Source: Gammaproteobacteria bacterium
GTDB taxonomy: Bacteria > Pseudomonadota > Gammaproteobacteria > M30B25
Direction: 5' to 3'
Assembly: GCA_018402195.1 (NCBI GenBank)
Contig: JAGYIW010000008.1
Span: 1-46,269 of the forward strand
DNA: 46,269 nt
Positions within the stretch are counted from its first letter, which is position 1; every line of letters begins with the position of its first letter. This document shows, piece by piece, positions 10,132-19,919 of this stretch. Made by a program: the position numbers and the translations under genes. The notes below the pieces were generated by a model. The model saw nothing but the letters and a program-made list of their open reading frames with translations, had not been told where the DNA came from and did no database searches.

Positions 10132-10216
10132 ATGGACTTGGATTTGGTCAAGGTGACTTTTTCACCAAATGTTTTTTTCAAATGCATCCACAAGTGGCAT
10201 GACATATAATCACTGC

Positions 10217-12790
10217 ATGAACAATACATTGATACAACAGCTCAGCCATGATGACATTTGGGCCATCACCCCCAACAATCGCTTAAGCCGTTATTGGCTA
10301 GAACTATTCAATCACGCAAATCAACATAAAAAAACCTGGCAATCAGCAACCATTTTGCCGTTGCAAGCATTTCTGCAACAATGGCATCAATGCATTTCCC
10401 CTGACCTCCTACTATCACCTACACAGGCATTCGCGCTCTGGCATCAATGTTATCCCAAATCACTGGGCGACCTCCCTTCCAAAGCACTGGCAAAATCCAC
10501 CTACCAGGCCTGGACGCTTAGCCAACAATGGCAAACACCGCCAACATCCACTAGCAACGACAACCAAATGATTTTCAGGCAGTGGTGTGAGCACTATAAC
10601 ACCCAACTGAGCAATAACAACTGGGTTGATCCACAGCAGCTGCCTACCATACTTCTGAAAAAACTAAAGAAAAGTAAAGCCTATTTGCCAAAAAAAATTA
10701 TTTGGGTGAGCCACCACGATACACCAACACGCATCAAAGAATTGATGCAAGCACTGTCGCAAATATGTGCATGTGAACATTGGCAAACACAACGAGAAAA
10801 ACATTCCCCCAAACATGTTTCCTGTAGTAATCACCAAGAAGAAATCTCCACCATGGCGCACTGGGCCTACCAACAGCCGCTAAAAACAAGCATTGGCTGT
10901 GTGGTAACACAGCTTAGTCAACACTTCACTGAAGTCAAACGTACGTTTGACCACGTTGCCCTAAGTTTAGGCCGTGAGCCAGCAAATTTTAGCTTAGGCG
11001 CTCCCCTTGATACACAGCCCATCGTACAAATTGCCTTACAGCTACTTAACCCACCCAACCTGCCACTAATGCCAGAAAATCTGATGATATCGGTAGGCGC
11101 AATAAGTTCATGGCTACTGAGTCCTTGGGTATTGCCCCATCAAGAAACTGCTAAAAGATTGGCTCTAGACATTCATTTACGTGAAACCCAAACCCAACAG
11201 TTGCCTTTTAATTATATCCTGACAAAGGCCAAGCAATATTGCCCAAGATGGCACCAAGCATTACTACTGCATCGTCAACTCTGGCAATCCCTACCTGAAA
11301 GATTTACCTTGCCACGCTATATCGAGACATTAATACAGTGTCTTAACATTTGGGGCTGGCCGGGGAATACCTTATCCACGGGAGCTGCCAATCAAGCGCA
11401 ACATTGGATCAACCTTATTCAGCAAACGTTAAGACCATTGCATTTGGTGTATCCCCAACTGACTCTAAAAAAAGCCTACGCGCAACTATTACATGAAACC
11501 CAAGATTCGCAAGCGCCAAGTACAACTGACAATGTTAGCAATATCCACGTGCTGGGCGCCCTAGAAGCCCGAGATATGCCTTTCGATGCCCTTTGGGTAA
11601 TGGGCTGCGACGATCAAGCTTGGCCGCAGGCAGCTTCTCCCAATCCATTCCTACCATTAGAGTGGCAACAGCAAGCTGAATTACCTCATGCTTCGCACAG
11701 CAAAGAGTGGACGTACTGCCAAGAACTGATGCAATCATTTGCACAACAGCCAGTAATTTACAGCCATGCCGCTTGGGATGAAGACATCCCACAACAGGCA
11801 AGCCCACTTTTAGAACCAATTGAAACAGTCACCATTGAAGAGCTCAACTTAGCACCCTGGCAGCCACCCTATGCCATGGGCAGTCTAACTCAGCATTTAG
11901 AACCCATGCCTAATGATAAGCTGCCTTCACTACCACAAGGGCAATACCGCGGTGGTGCCAGTTTGATTGAGCATCAGGCACAATGCCCATTCAAAGCATT
12001 TGCCATGCATCGCTTGCAACTGTCACCTTATCCTGCACCTCAAGACGGTCTTGCTCCTATACTGAAAGGCATGTTGTTACACGAAAGCATGGCATACTTT
12101 TGGCAGCAAACCCATGACCAACAAAAGCTGCTAGCAATGCATACTACCGAGCTGGAAGCGCGTATTGACGAAAGTATAAAGCACGCCTTCTTACAAATAC
12201 GTGACGAACACATTTTTGCGTTGACTCCCGTGCGGAAACGCTTAGAGCAGCTAAGATTGCAGCACCACATGCAACAATGGCTAGCACTAGAAAGGCAACG
12301 CCCCTTCTTCAAAGTCACTGGCATAGAAAAGCCCATTCATATCAAAGTTGGCACATTACAGTTAAATATGCGCATCGACCGCATTGACACTCTGAAGGAC
12401 GGCTCGCATCTGATCATTGACTACAAAACCGGACAAGTACAAAGAAAAAACTGGCTTAATCTGCCATTGTTATCGCCTCAGCTACCTTTGTATGGCCTAA
12501 ACACTGAACAAACCACAGGCATTGCCTTTGCGCAAATCAAAGCCAACCAATGGACATGGTCAGGCATCAGTCAACACAACTTGGATATTCCTGGCATTAC
12601 CACTTGGCAAAAAATAAAGCATGAATTCTCCAGCTGGGAGGCAATTCGCAGTCATTGGCAAACACAAACCGAAACCCTAGCCACCTCCTTCGCCCAAGGC
12701 AAAGCCGAAGTCGCACCCACCACCCTAGAAAGCTGCCAATATTGCCACCTACAGTCACTTTGTCGTATTCGAAACAATGTCGCTGTATGA
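10217..12790 (+). CDS. AddB-like PD-(D/E)XK nuclease, probable DNA repair protein
   Basis: A long protein (about 857 residues) matching the family of roughly 900-residue probable DNA repair proteins related to AddB. The first two thirds look like a degenerate helicase-like scaffold. The C-terminal nuclease domain shows CPFKAFA near residue 589, GMLLHESMAYFW, IDRIDTLKDGSHLIIDYKTGQ with D and K of the PD-(D/E)XK site near 735, and a final CQYCHLQSLC near 838. The early Cys plus the three late Cys are the arrangement that binds a 4Fe-4S cluster in AddB-type nucleases. Earlier in-frame ATGs exist at 10199 and 10169; I chose 10217 because homology begins there. A TATAAT lies at 10205-10210, just ahead of it. 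Likely role is processing of broken or recombining DNA ends; the precise substrate is unknown. Confidence 0.85.
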   Translation: MNNTLIQQLSHDDIWAITPNNRLSRYWLELFNHANQHKKTWQSATILPLQAFLQQWHQCISPDLLLSPTQAFALWHQCYPKSLGDLPSKALAKSTYQAWTLSQQWQTPPTSTSNDNQMIFRQWCEHYNTQLSNNNWVDPQQLPTILLKKLKKSKAYLPKKIIWVSHHDTPTRIKELMQALSQICACEHWQTQREKHSPKHVSCSNHQEEISTMAHWAYQQPLKTSIGCVVTQLSQHFTEVKRTFDHVALSLGREPANFSLGAPLDTQPIVQIALQLLNPPNLPLMPENLMISVGAISSWLLSPWVLPHQETAKRLALDIHLRETQTQQLPFNYILTKAKQYCPRWHQALLLHRQLWQSLPERFTLPRYIETLIQCLNIWGWPGNTLSTGAANQAQHWINLIQQTLRPLHLVYPQLTLKKAYAQLLHETQDSQAPSTTDNVSNIHVLGALEARDMPFDALWVMGCDDQAWPQAASPNPFLPLEWQQQAELPHASHSKEWTYCQELMQSFAQQPVIYSHAAWDEDIPQQASPLLEPIETVTIEELNLAPWQPPYAMGSLTQHLEPMPNDKLPSLPQGQYRGGASLIEHQAQCPFKAFAMHRLQLSPYPAPQDGLAPILKGMLLHESMAYFWQQTHDQQKLLAMHTTELEARIDESIKHAFLQIRDEHIFALTPVRKRLEQLRLQHHMQQWLALERQRPFFKVTGIEKPIHIKVGTLQLNMRIDRIDTLKDGSHLIIDYKTGQVQRKNWLNLPLLSPQLPLYGLNTEQTTGIAFAQIKANQWTWSGISQHNLDIPGITTWQKIKHEFSSWEAIRSHWQTQTETLATSFAQGKAEVAPTTLESCQYCHLQSLCRIRNNVAV

Positions 12791-12899
12791 TACATGGAGC
12801 GGATCCACGACCTAGTCCCACAAAAAGAAGAATTATAGCAACAGATCGACTCATGCTGAAACAAGTTCAGTTTTACTTATTGAGCCCTGAAGACAGATT

Positions 12900-14033
12900 T
12901 TAAGAACAAGCTCGCTCCAAAACATGCAGAGTCAAAGCAACATCATCTTCTGTGGTAAAACGCCCAAATGCTAACCGCAGTGAAGACTGCGCTTGCTGCG
13001 CACTCAGCCCCATGGCCCTCAGCACATGTGAAGGTTCAGCCGCCTCTTGCTGACAAGCAGAACCACGAGACAAAGCCAACTCTGGCATGGCGTTGATAAG
13101 CATTGCATTGTCTTTGCCCATGACAGTAAAGTGCAAATGGCCAGGCAAGTGATGCTTTCTAGAACCGTTGACTGTTACTCCTGGCATGGATTCCAAAGCA
13201 TCCCACACCATATCACGCCAAGCTTGCAAGCGCTTAGCCTCTTCAACCATAACCGATTGGGCAATGGTACAGCTCTCTCCCATCCCCACCAACTGATGTG
13301 TTGCTAAAGTACCTGAACGCATTCCTTGCTCCTGTCTACCACCAAGCACTTGCGCTTGCAAACGTATGCGTGGCTGCTGACGCACATACAGAGCACCCAC
13401 CCCTTTAGGGCCATAACATTTGTGTGCCGAAACAGAAAGCAAATCTACCCCCATGGCCCTAATATCCACAGGAATTTTTCCAAGACTTTGTGCAGCATCA
13501 ACATGAAATACCACCCCTCTATCTTGCAACACCTCGGCAATCTCAGTAATAGGCTGAACAGTGCCCACCTCGTTGTTAGCATGCATTATAGACACTAAAA
13601 TAGTGTCTTCACGAAGCGCTTGAGCAACCTGCTCAGCATGCACCAGCCCCTGAGTATCTGGTTTTAAATAAGTGACTTCATAACCTTGATGAGAAAAATA
13701 TTGAAAACACTGTAAAACCGAAGCGTGCTCTATAGCCGAAGTAATCAAATGCTTGCCTTGACGACAATAATGTTCTATACAGCCTTTGATGGCCAAGTTG
13801 TTAGATTCTGTGGCACCAGAAGTCCATACAACACCCTTAGGATCACCCCCTATCAAATCAGCAAGCTGCTCGCGGGCATGTTGCACCGCTTGTGACGCCT
13901 GCCAACCATAAACATGATCTATTGATGAAGCATTACCAGGCAACTCATGCAAAGCCCGCGTTAAGACATCGATAATATGCGGATCTACCGGCGTTGTTGC
14001 CGTATGGTCAAGATAAATAGGCGTTGTCGCCAT
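12900..14033 (-). CDS. iscS: Cysteine desulfurase (IscS/NifS family)
   Basis: PLP enzyme that takes sulfur from cysteine for Fe-S clusters and tRNA thiolation. 377 residues, slightly short of the 404 of E. coli IscS. Key residues are visible: H103 in EHASV, D179 and Q182 in HVDAAQSLGK, the PLP lysine K205 in SAHKCYGPKGVG, and the sulfur-carrying C327 in SRGSACQ. The C-terminal tail is short, lacking most of the segment that docks IscU in classical IscS. No iscU, iscR, hscA or fdx is beside it. It is divergent from trmJ, and the suhB–trmJ–isc grouping is the familiar gammaproteobacterial neighbourhood, so this is probably the remnant of an isc locus or a solitary desulfurase. The ATG at 14033 has only a weak upstream site. 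Confidence 0.9.
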   Translation of the reverse strand: MATTPIYLDHTATTPVDPHIIDVLTRALHELPGNASSIDHVYGWQASQAVQHAREQLADLIGGDPKGVVWTSGATESNNLAIKGCIEHYCRQGKHLITSAIEHASVLQCFQYFSHQGYEVTYLKPDTQGLVHAEQVAQALREDTILVSIMHANNEVGTVQPITEIAEVLQDRGVVFHVDAAQSLGKIPVDIRAMGVDLLSVSAHKCYGPKGVGALYVRQQPRIRLQAQVLGGRQEQGMRSGTLATHQLVGMGESCTIAQSVMVEEAKRLQAWRDMVWDALESMPGVTVNGSRKHHLPGHLHFTVMGKDNAMLINAMPELALSRGSACQQEAAEPSHVLRAMGLSAQQAQSSLRLAFGRFTTEDDVALTLHVLERACS

Positions 14034-14155
14034 GATAATATTATCCCAAAATATTACTTAATGATAGCATCAATAACACAAAAATTCCAAGGAAAGTATT
14101 GTTTTTATCTTAATTTTAGCTAACCTTATCACTTCAACCTGCCCAACATTGGCCC

Positions 14156-14899
14156 ATGGATGATACTGATAAATTACACATCGTCCTTTGCCAAACCTCT
14201 CACCCAGGAAACATTGGCGCTACCGCCAGGGCAATGAAAAATATGGGATTTAACCAATTACGCTTGGTAAATCCTCTGGAATTTCCCTCAGATCACGCTG
14301 ATGCACGAGCCTCAGGTGCTGATGATATTCTACAACAAGCTAGGGTATTTAAAACACTAGAAGATGCCATTGCTGACTGCAAATGGGTAGTAGGTACTAG
14401 CGCCAGACACCGCAATCTTCCTCAGCCCTTACTCACCCCTGAACCCATGGCACAACAGTGCCTTGAGGTAGTCAATCAGGGACAAAATGTCGCCATCATA
14501 TTCGGCCACGAGCGCAACGGACTCACCAATGAAGAATTGAGTAAGTGCCATGTCCACGTCACCATTCCTTGTAACCCTAACTTTTCTTCACTTAACCTTG
14601 CCGCTGCAGTTCAAGTCATTACCTACACTTGTTTTTTGGCTTTTCAAGACACCTCCAATACCCTACCAAAACAGTACATTGATTACGACAGCTTAGCTAG
14701 TCAATACGCCATGGAGAGTTTTTACGATCATCTTGGCCAAACACTGACTGCCATCCATTTTCTTGAACCGGAATTTCCCAAACGTATCATGCCAAAATTA
14801 CGTCGCCTATTTAGCAGAGCCAATATAGAAACCACAGAGCTCAATATCCTTAGAGGCATTCTTAAAGCCATCAACAGGCAATTTAACAACAATCATTAG
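14156..14899 (+). CDS. trmJ: tRNA (cytidine/uridine-2'-O-)-methyltransferase TrmJ
   Basis: SPOUT-class methyltransferase that 2'-O-methylates position 32 of certain tRNAs using S-adenosylmethionine. 247 residues, as expected. It opens with HIVLCQTSHPGNIGATARAMKNMG, the family's RNA-binding and first motif. The knot follows with VAIIFGHERNGLTNEEL and then IPCNPNFSSLNLAAAVQVITY, which form the cofactor pocket. The C-terminal extension typical of TrmJ (DHLGQTLTAIHFL through LRGILKAI) is complete. It is followed after 45 bases by suhB, the conserved order in gammaproteobacteria. Confidence 0.95.
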   Translation: MDDTDKLHIVLCQTSHPGNIGATARAMKNMGFNQLRLVNPLEFPSDHADARASGADDILQQARVFKTLEDAIADCKWVVGTSARHRNLPQPLLTPEPMAQQCLEVVNQGQNVAIIFGHERNGLTNEELSKCHVHVTIPCNPNFSSLNLAAAVQVITYTCFLAFQDTSNTLPKQYIDYDSLASQYAMESFYDHLGQTLTAIHFLEPEFPKRIMPKLRRLFSRANIETTELNILRGILKAINRQFNNNH

Positions 14900-14944
14900 T
14901 TTTGACTTGGTTTTCTGTTAGAATCCAATAACAAGGAGCTGCTC

Positions 14945-15733
14945 ATGCACGCATACCTAAACACCGCTTTCAAAGCTGGCAGAGAAGCCAGCCGTCATAT
15001 TCTATTTAAGCTCGACAGGCTTGAAACCATTGATATAAGCCCTGTAGATAGAAACTACTATGTCACTGACGTAGATCAAGCCTCCGAAACCATCATCACT
15101 GATATCTTAAAAAATGCCTACCCAAATCACAGCATCCTCGGTGAACTGCATGGCTTAACTGAGGGTGATCCAGACCAGCAATGGGTGATAGATCCTCTAG
15201 ATGGCATCACCAATTTCATCCATGGGTACCCGCACTTTGGCATTTCCATTGCTTTTAAGCATAAAGGCATCACCATACACGGATTGATTTATGATCCTGT
15301 AAGGCAAGAATTATTTACCGCATCGTTGGGCCAAGGTGCCTACCTCAATGATAAACGTATTCGTGTCAGCACCTGTCAACGCATGGATAAAGCCCTTATC
15401 GGCACTGGTTTTCCAGCAAGATATATAAGTCATCTATCCGCGTATCTAAAAACATTTTCTGCCATTTTTGATCAATCTGGTGGAATAAGACGAGCAGGCG
15501 CAGCAGTATTAGACATGGCATACGTGGCAGCTGGTAGACTAGATGGGTTTTGGGAGCTAAAACTCGAACCTTGGGATTTGGCAGCAGGCACATTAATAAT
15601 TCAAGAATCTGGAGGTTTAGTAAGCAACTTGCAAGGCAATCCCATGGAACGAGGTGACATCATTGCAGGTAATCCATGCATATATAAAGCAATGCTGAAA
15701 ATTATTGATGAAGTTTTGCTAATCAATGCCTAG
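14945..15733 (+). CDS. suhB: Inositol monophosphatase family protein, SuhB paralogue 1
   Basis: 262-residue member of the inositol-phosphatase family. Metal ligands are kept: E67 (in LGELHG), D83 and D86 in DPLDG, and D211 in EPWDLAAG. The residue after DPLDG is I88, where the family has a threonine (DPLDGT) that helps activate the attacking water; the nucleotides read GGC ATC ACC, so the change is not an indel. Activity may therefore be low. In E. coli SuhB also acts without catalysis, with NusA and NusG, in rRNA antitermination, and that role could remain here. A strong AAGGAG site precedes the ATG. It lies 45 bases after trmJ and 119 bases before a second copy. Confidence 0.92.
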   Translation: MHAYLNTAFKAGREASRHILFKLDRLETIDISPVDRNYYVTDVDQASETIITDILKNAYPNHSILGELHGLTEGDPDQQWVIDPLDGITNFIHGYPHFGISIAFKHKGITIHGLIYDPVRQELFTASLGQGAYLNDKRIRVSTCQRMDKALIGTGFPARYISHLSAYLKTFSAIFDQSGGIRRAGAAVLDMAYVAAGRLDGFWELKLEPWDLAAGTLIIQESGGLVSNLQGNPMERGDIIAGNPCIYKAMLKIIDEVLLINA

Positions 15734-15852
15734 TTACATGGAGATTACCTCTTTGCTTAGAGGAACAAATAAGGCATAAATGGAACGTTTATCGTAGAGT
15801 TTTAGTGAAAATACTGTTATCATGACAAGAAATAATTATGGATATCAAATAG

Positions 15853-16647
15853 ATGCAGCCCATACTCAACATTGCGTTTAATGCGGCACGCAAAGCCAGC
15901 AAAATCATTATGTACAAATATGACCACTTAGACACCGTGCATGTACAAGAAAAAAACTTAGGCCATTTTGTCTGTGATGTTGAAAAATCGGCAGAAGAAT
16001 TGATCATTGAAAGCTTACAAGAAGCCTACCCAGAGCATGGTTTTTTGTGTGAGCACAAAGGGAAGATTGCTGGCACATCAGATTATGAATGGGTGATTGA
16101 TAGCCTCGATGGTAGCACCAATTTTATTCATGGCTTCCCTCATTTTTGTATTTCTATTGCGCTAAAACAGTGTGACAAAGTTGAACATGCTCTGATCTAC
16201 GACCCTTACCGCCAAGAATTATTTACATCAAGTCGTGGTCATGGTGCTTATCTCAACAACAAACGCATTCGAGTTAGTGATTGCAAGTCTCTGAACAAAG
16301 CCTTGATTGGCACCGGCTTTCCCATTCGCAACAAGCATCAGTTAGCACATTATGTGAAAATGTTTGAAGCCATTTTCCCAAAAATTTCTGGCATTCGCCG
16401 GGGTGGTTCAGCTGTGTTAGATCTAGCCTATGTCGCTGCTGGGCGTTTGGATGGATTCTGGGAATTGAAACTAGAACCTTGGGATCTTGCCGCCTCAGTA
16501 TTGATGATACAAGAAGCTGGCGGCTTAGTGGGCGACATGACTGGTGACCCTAGCTTTATGCAGACGGGTCATATCGTTGCTGGCAACGCCAAAATATTCA
16601 AAGCCATACTGCAAACACTCAAACCTGTACTTGATAATGGCATCTAA
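15853..16647 (+). CDS. suhB: Inositol monophosphatase family protein, SuhB paralogue 2
   Basis: 264-residue tandem paralogue of the preceding gene, sharing long blocks such as the stretch around GAYLNxKRIRVS and the LDGFWELKLEPWDLAA region. Metal ligands E67, D83 and D86 (DSLDGST) and D211 are present, and the position after DxLDG is serine (S88), a conservative stand-in for threonine. This copy is therefore the likelier active phosphatase. The gap between the copies contains a small stem (CCTCT/AGAGG near 15748-15763) but no clear terminator. The ATG has a poor ribosome-binding site. Its stop codon overlaps that of convergent secF by two bases (16644-16647 shared region), so the two transcripts meet head to head. 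Confidence 0.92.
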   Translation: MQPILNIAFNAARKASKIIMYKYDHLDTVHVQEKNLGHFVCDVEKSAEELIIESLQEAYPEHGFLCEHKGKIAGTSDYEWVIDSLDGSTNFIHGFPHFCISIALKQCDKVEHALIYDPYRQELFTSSRGHGAYLNNKRIRVSDCKSLNKALIGTGFPIRNKHQLAHYVKMFEAIFPKISGIRRGGSAVLDLAYVAAGRLDGFWELKLEPWDLAASVLMIQEAGGLVGDMTGDPSFMQTGHIVAGNAKIFKAILQTLKPVLDNGI

Positions 16648-17558
16648 GGCAAGTCATCAACAAGAGCAACTTTAGGCGGGATAAGATGCTCACGAGATAA
16701 ACCCATAGAAACCGCTAAAGCACCTGCAACAAAGATAGAAGAATATGTACCAATCAAAATACCAATCGATAACGCCAAAGAAAAACCAAACAGCACTTCG
16801 CCACCAAAAACCAATAAAGCCAACACTACCACCAAGGTCAACATAGAGGTCATGATAGTTCTAGAAAGTGTCTGATTAATAGACAAATTCATTAATTCAA
16901 CCACACTAATGCCACGCAACTTACGAAAATTCTCTCTCACTCTATCGTAAACCACGATGGTGTCATTTAAAGAATACCCTAATATCGTCAGCATAGCCGC
17001 CAAAGTGATAAGGTTAAACTCTATTTGACACCACGCAAAAACCCCAAGAATAAGCACAGGATCATGAATCAAAGCCACTGCTGCAGACACAGCAAAACGA
17101 TACTCAAAACGCAGGGCAATATAGAGCATGGTAGCCAACAAACACACCATGATAGCCAAAATACCACGATGAACCATAGCCTTACCAACCTGGGGACCAA
17201 TGGCTTCAATTTGTACAACAGTTGCCGTGGGCAAAACTTGGCGAACCAAGGCATTCACTTCAGAAGCACTCTTACCCTCAGGGCTAAGCTTCACTAAAAT
17301 CGCATTGGCCGCTCCGTATGTCTGCACTTGCACACCATTAAAGCCAGCCTGACGCAAAGATTCACGCACATCGCCTGATACAACAGCCTGTGGGTAACTA
17401 AGTTCAATTTGCACACCACCGCTAAAGTCCAAGCCTACATTCAGGCCTTTGACCACCAACCCCACTAAGGAAATGATAAAAACCACCATGGAAAATACCG
17501 CTGCCGTACGACGTTTTTTCATGAAATCTATGGTAGTAACGCGTTTGAAAAATTCCAT
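16644..17558 (-). CDS. secF: Protein translocase subunit SecF
   Basis: Inner-membrane partner of SecD, using the proton gradient to help pull exported proteins out of SecYEG on the periplasmic side. 304 residues with six predicted membrane segments. Recognisable motifs are GLDFSGGVQIEL after the first segment, which begins the periplasmic domain, and LTILGYSLNDTIVVYDRVREN in the membrane domain. It starts 2 bases after the secD stop, indicating translational coupling, and is the last gene of the yajC-secD-secF unit. Confidence 0.97.
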   Translation of the reverse strand: MEFFKRVTTIDFMKKRRTAAVFSMVVFIISLVGLVVKGLNVGLDFSGGVQIELSYPQAVVSGDVRESLRQAGFNGVQVQTYGAANAILVKLSPEGKSASEVNALVRQVLPTATVVQIEAIGPQVGKAMVHRGILAIMVCLLATMLYIALRFEYRFAVSAAVALIHDPVLILGVFAWCQIEFNLITLAAMLTILGYSLNDTIVVYDRVRENFRKLRGISVVELMNLSINQTLSRTIMTSMLTLVVVLALLVFGGEVLFGFSLALSIGILIGTYSSIFVAGALAVSMGLSREHLIPPKVALVDDLP

Positions 17559-17560
17559 AC

Positions 17561-19444
17561 CTAGCCCTCTCCTACCGAAGCACCATCATAATTAGCTACT
17601 GAACCAATGGATAAAACCGGCCGAGATTGATGCCCATACCAAGCATTGACGATCGCGCGAGTAAAGAAAATGGCCGTCAACATTGAGGCCAATAAACCAA
17701 TCGTCAAGGTGATGGCAAAGCCTTTCACTGAGGGACTTCCCAAAGCAAACAACACCACAGCCACAATCAGGGTAGTGGCATTGGCATCAACAATGGTACT
17801 AAAAGCTTTTTCATAACCAGCATGAATACTAGCCTGAGGCGACATGCCATTGGCTAACTCTTCACGGATTCGTTCATTGATCAATACATTGGCATCCACT
17901 GCCATCCCTATCGTAAGTACGATACCAGCAATGCCTGCAAGGGTGAGGGTTGCCCCAATCAAAGAAAGCCCTGATACAATTAGCACCACATTAAACATCA
18001 AGGCTAAATTGGCCACCAAGCCAAAAAAACGGTAGTAGAAAAGCATAAAGAGAATAACCAATAGTGATCCCACTGCCAAGGATTTAATGCCCTTGTCAAT
18101 ATTTGCTTGTCCCAAGCTTGGCCCTACTAAGCGCTCTTCAAGAAAATCAACTGGCGCCACCAATGCACCTGAACGCAGTAACAAAGCAAGATTTTGTGCG
18201 TAGGCTTTGGAAGACAGCCCAGTGATATTAAAACTATTACCTAAAGCAGACTGTATTGTCGCCAAACTAATGATACGCTCATGCACACGCCGCACTTGTT
18301 TAGGCTTGCCATCCACAACGGCTGTTTCCATCACTGGCTCAGAATAAATGACTGCTAGACGTTTATGGATATTTTCTGCTGTGGTTTTGTAAAACAAGCG
18401 TTCGTTACCACCACCCAAACGAATGCTGACACTAGGCATTCCATTACTATCTGGAGTTGCCATGGCATAAGTAATCGAATCACCACGCAAAATCACTTGG
18501 CGTTTCAACAAAGTCGGCATACCATTTTCCTCAAAAAGCTGTGTGCCCAAAGGCACAATGCCTGTGCGTTTAGCCGCTGTAGCATCATGCTCATCATCTG
18601 CCATTTGAAAGCGTAATGATGCGGTCTTACCAATCAGCTCCTTTGCCCTTGTCATGTCTTGAATACCCGGCAAATCGACGGTTATTTTGTCGCGCCCCTG
18701 ACGCTGAACAACAGCTTCACTGACACCAAGCTCATTGACTCGGTTGGTGAAGATGGTCATGGTTTGGTCAATGGCATAATTAACCAGTTTTTGCTGTACT
18801 GACAGCGGCAATCGCAATTGGAACGTATGGTTATCTGCTGAAGCCACATGATAATCAGGAAAGCGATTCGCCAATAGACGCTTTAAGGCGACATCCCCTG
18901 ATTTCAGAGTAATATCAATACCTTGAGGCTTGGATGCAGACACATGTTTATAACGTATTTTTTCATCACGCATGGCCTTTTTGATTTCGTCAATGTCACC
19001 TTTTTGACGACTCTGAACCATGGCATCAACATCAACACCCAAAAGGAAATGCACACCACCACGCAAATCTAGACCCAATTTCATTGGGTTAGCACCAATG
19101 GCTTGTAACCAGCTAGGTGTTCTAGGAGCCAAATTGAGCGCAGCAACATAGTCATTGCCTAACTCAGCTTTAAAGACATCCCGTGCTTTGATTTGAGTAT
19201 CTGTACTGTTAAAACGCACCAACACAGCCTGCCCTTCTTGGTCAATGACAGGATTTGGCATGGCATGCTTTTTAGCAATCTCAGAAACTTGATAAAGCAA
19301 AACTTGGGGGGGAACCTCAATTCGGTCGGTGGTAGATATTTGCACAGCAGGATCATCACCAAAGAGATTGGGAATGGCATAAAGCAAAGAAACCACCAGC
19401 AAAAAAGCCAGTGAGACAATCATCCATGGAGAATTTCGGTTCAA
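17561..19444 (-). CDS. secD: Protein translocase subunit SecD
   Basis: Large subunit of the SecDF export motor. 627 residues, close to the 615 of E. coli. It has an N-terminal membrane anchor, a big periplasmic domain with GLDLRGGVHFLLGVD near residue 125 and ITVDLPGIQD, and a C-terminal six-helix membrane domain with GMAVDANVLINERIREEL, the conserved acidic helix needed for proton coupling. The start is a TTG (codon at 19444-19442); the next residues NRNSPWMIV align with the LNRYPLWK start of E. coli SecD, so the family N-terminus supports it even though the ribosome-binding site is weak. It follows yajC by 17 bases. Confidence 0.96.
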   Translation of the reverse strand: MNRNSPWMIVSLAFLLVVSLLYAIPNLFGDDPAVQISTTDRIEVPPQVLLYQVSEIAKKHAMPNPVIDQEGQAVLVRFNSTDTQIKARDVFKAELGNDYVAALNLAPRTPSWLQAIGANPMKLGLDLRGGVHFLLGVDVDAMVQSRQKGDIDEIKKAMRDEKIRYKHVSASKPQGIDITLKSGDVALKRLLANRFPDYHVASADNHTFQLRLPLSVQQKLVNYAIDQTMTIFTNRVNELGVSEAVVQRQGRDKITVDLPGIQDMTRAKELIGKTASLRFQMADDEHDATAAKRTGIVPLGTQLFEENGMPTLLKRQVILRGDSITYAMATPDSNGMPSVSIRLGGGNERLFYKTTAENIHKRLAVIYSEPVMETAVVDGKPKQVRRVHERIISLATIQSALGNSFNITGLSSKAYAQNLALLLRSGALVAPVDFLEERLVGPSLGQANIDKGIKSLAVGSLLVILFMLFYYRFFGLVANLALMFNVVLIVSGLSLIGATLTLAGIAGIVLTIGMAVDANVLINERIREELANGMSPQASIHAGYEKAFSTIVDANATTLIVAVVLFALGSPSVKGFAITLTIGLLASMLTAIFFTRAIVNAWYGHQSRPVLSIGSVANYDGASVGEG

Positions 19445-19461
19445 AACGGACCCACTTGTTG

Positions 19462-19800
19462 TTATGTTTTCATTTGTTCAAGACTACCCTTAGGCAACAC
19501 AGTAACAATAGAAGCCTTTTGCAACATCATGTCACACCCTTTCGCCACAGAGAGCAAAACCATATCAGAGTCAATGTGCACCACTTTGCCCATAATGCCG
19601 CCAGCGGTGACAATTTCATCACCTTTCTGTAAAGCTTTCATCATGGATTGGTGTTCTTTAGTTTTTTTCTGCTGTGGTCTCAGTACCATAAAATACATCA
19701 TACCAAAGAAAAACAAAAGCATAGGCATCATAGTTAGCAAACCCACTTGTTCCTGTGACCCTGCCACCCCTGCAGCATAAGCATCTTGAATAAATAACAT
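19462..19800 (-). CDS. yajC: Preprotein translocase subunit YajC
   Basis: Small inner-membrane protein that associates with SecDF. About 112 residues from the ATG at 19800, which has an AAGGGG site; an upstream in-frame extension lacks support. One membrane helix (VGLLTMMPMLLFFFGMMYFMVL) is followed by RPQQKKTKEHQSMMKALQKGDEIVTAGGIMGKV, the family signature, and a short cytoplasmic beta domain. First gene of the yajC-secD-secF unit, here separated from tgt by an inserted nuclease gene. Confidence 0.96.
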   Translation of the reverse strand: MLFIQDAYAAGVAGSQEQVGLLTMMPMLLFFFGMMYFMVLRPQQKKTKEHQSMMKALQKGDEIVTAGGIMGKVVHIDSDMVLLSVAKGCDMMLQKASIVTVLPKGSLEQMKT

Positions 19801-19919
19801 CGCACAACCCCTTATTAATTTATAGCTAATCATTGTAACATGACTCAACCAGCCAAGCTACAACCCCTCCTGATTCGCAGCAAAGCGTTTAACATCAGCC
19901 TAAGGGGGTTAGAGTTACA

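Noticed and set aside
10205-10210. TATAAT as a promoter giving a leaderless nuclease mRNA
   Set aside because: No acceptable -35 element at the right distance, and the hexamer is only 6 bases from the chosen ATG; probably chance.
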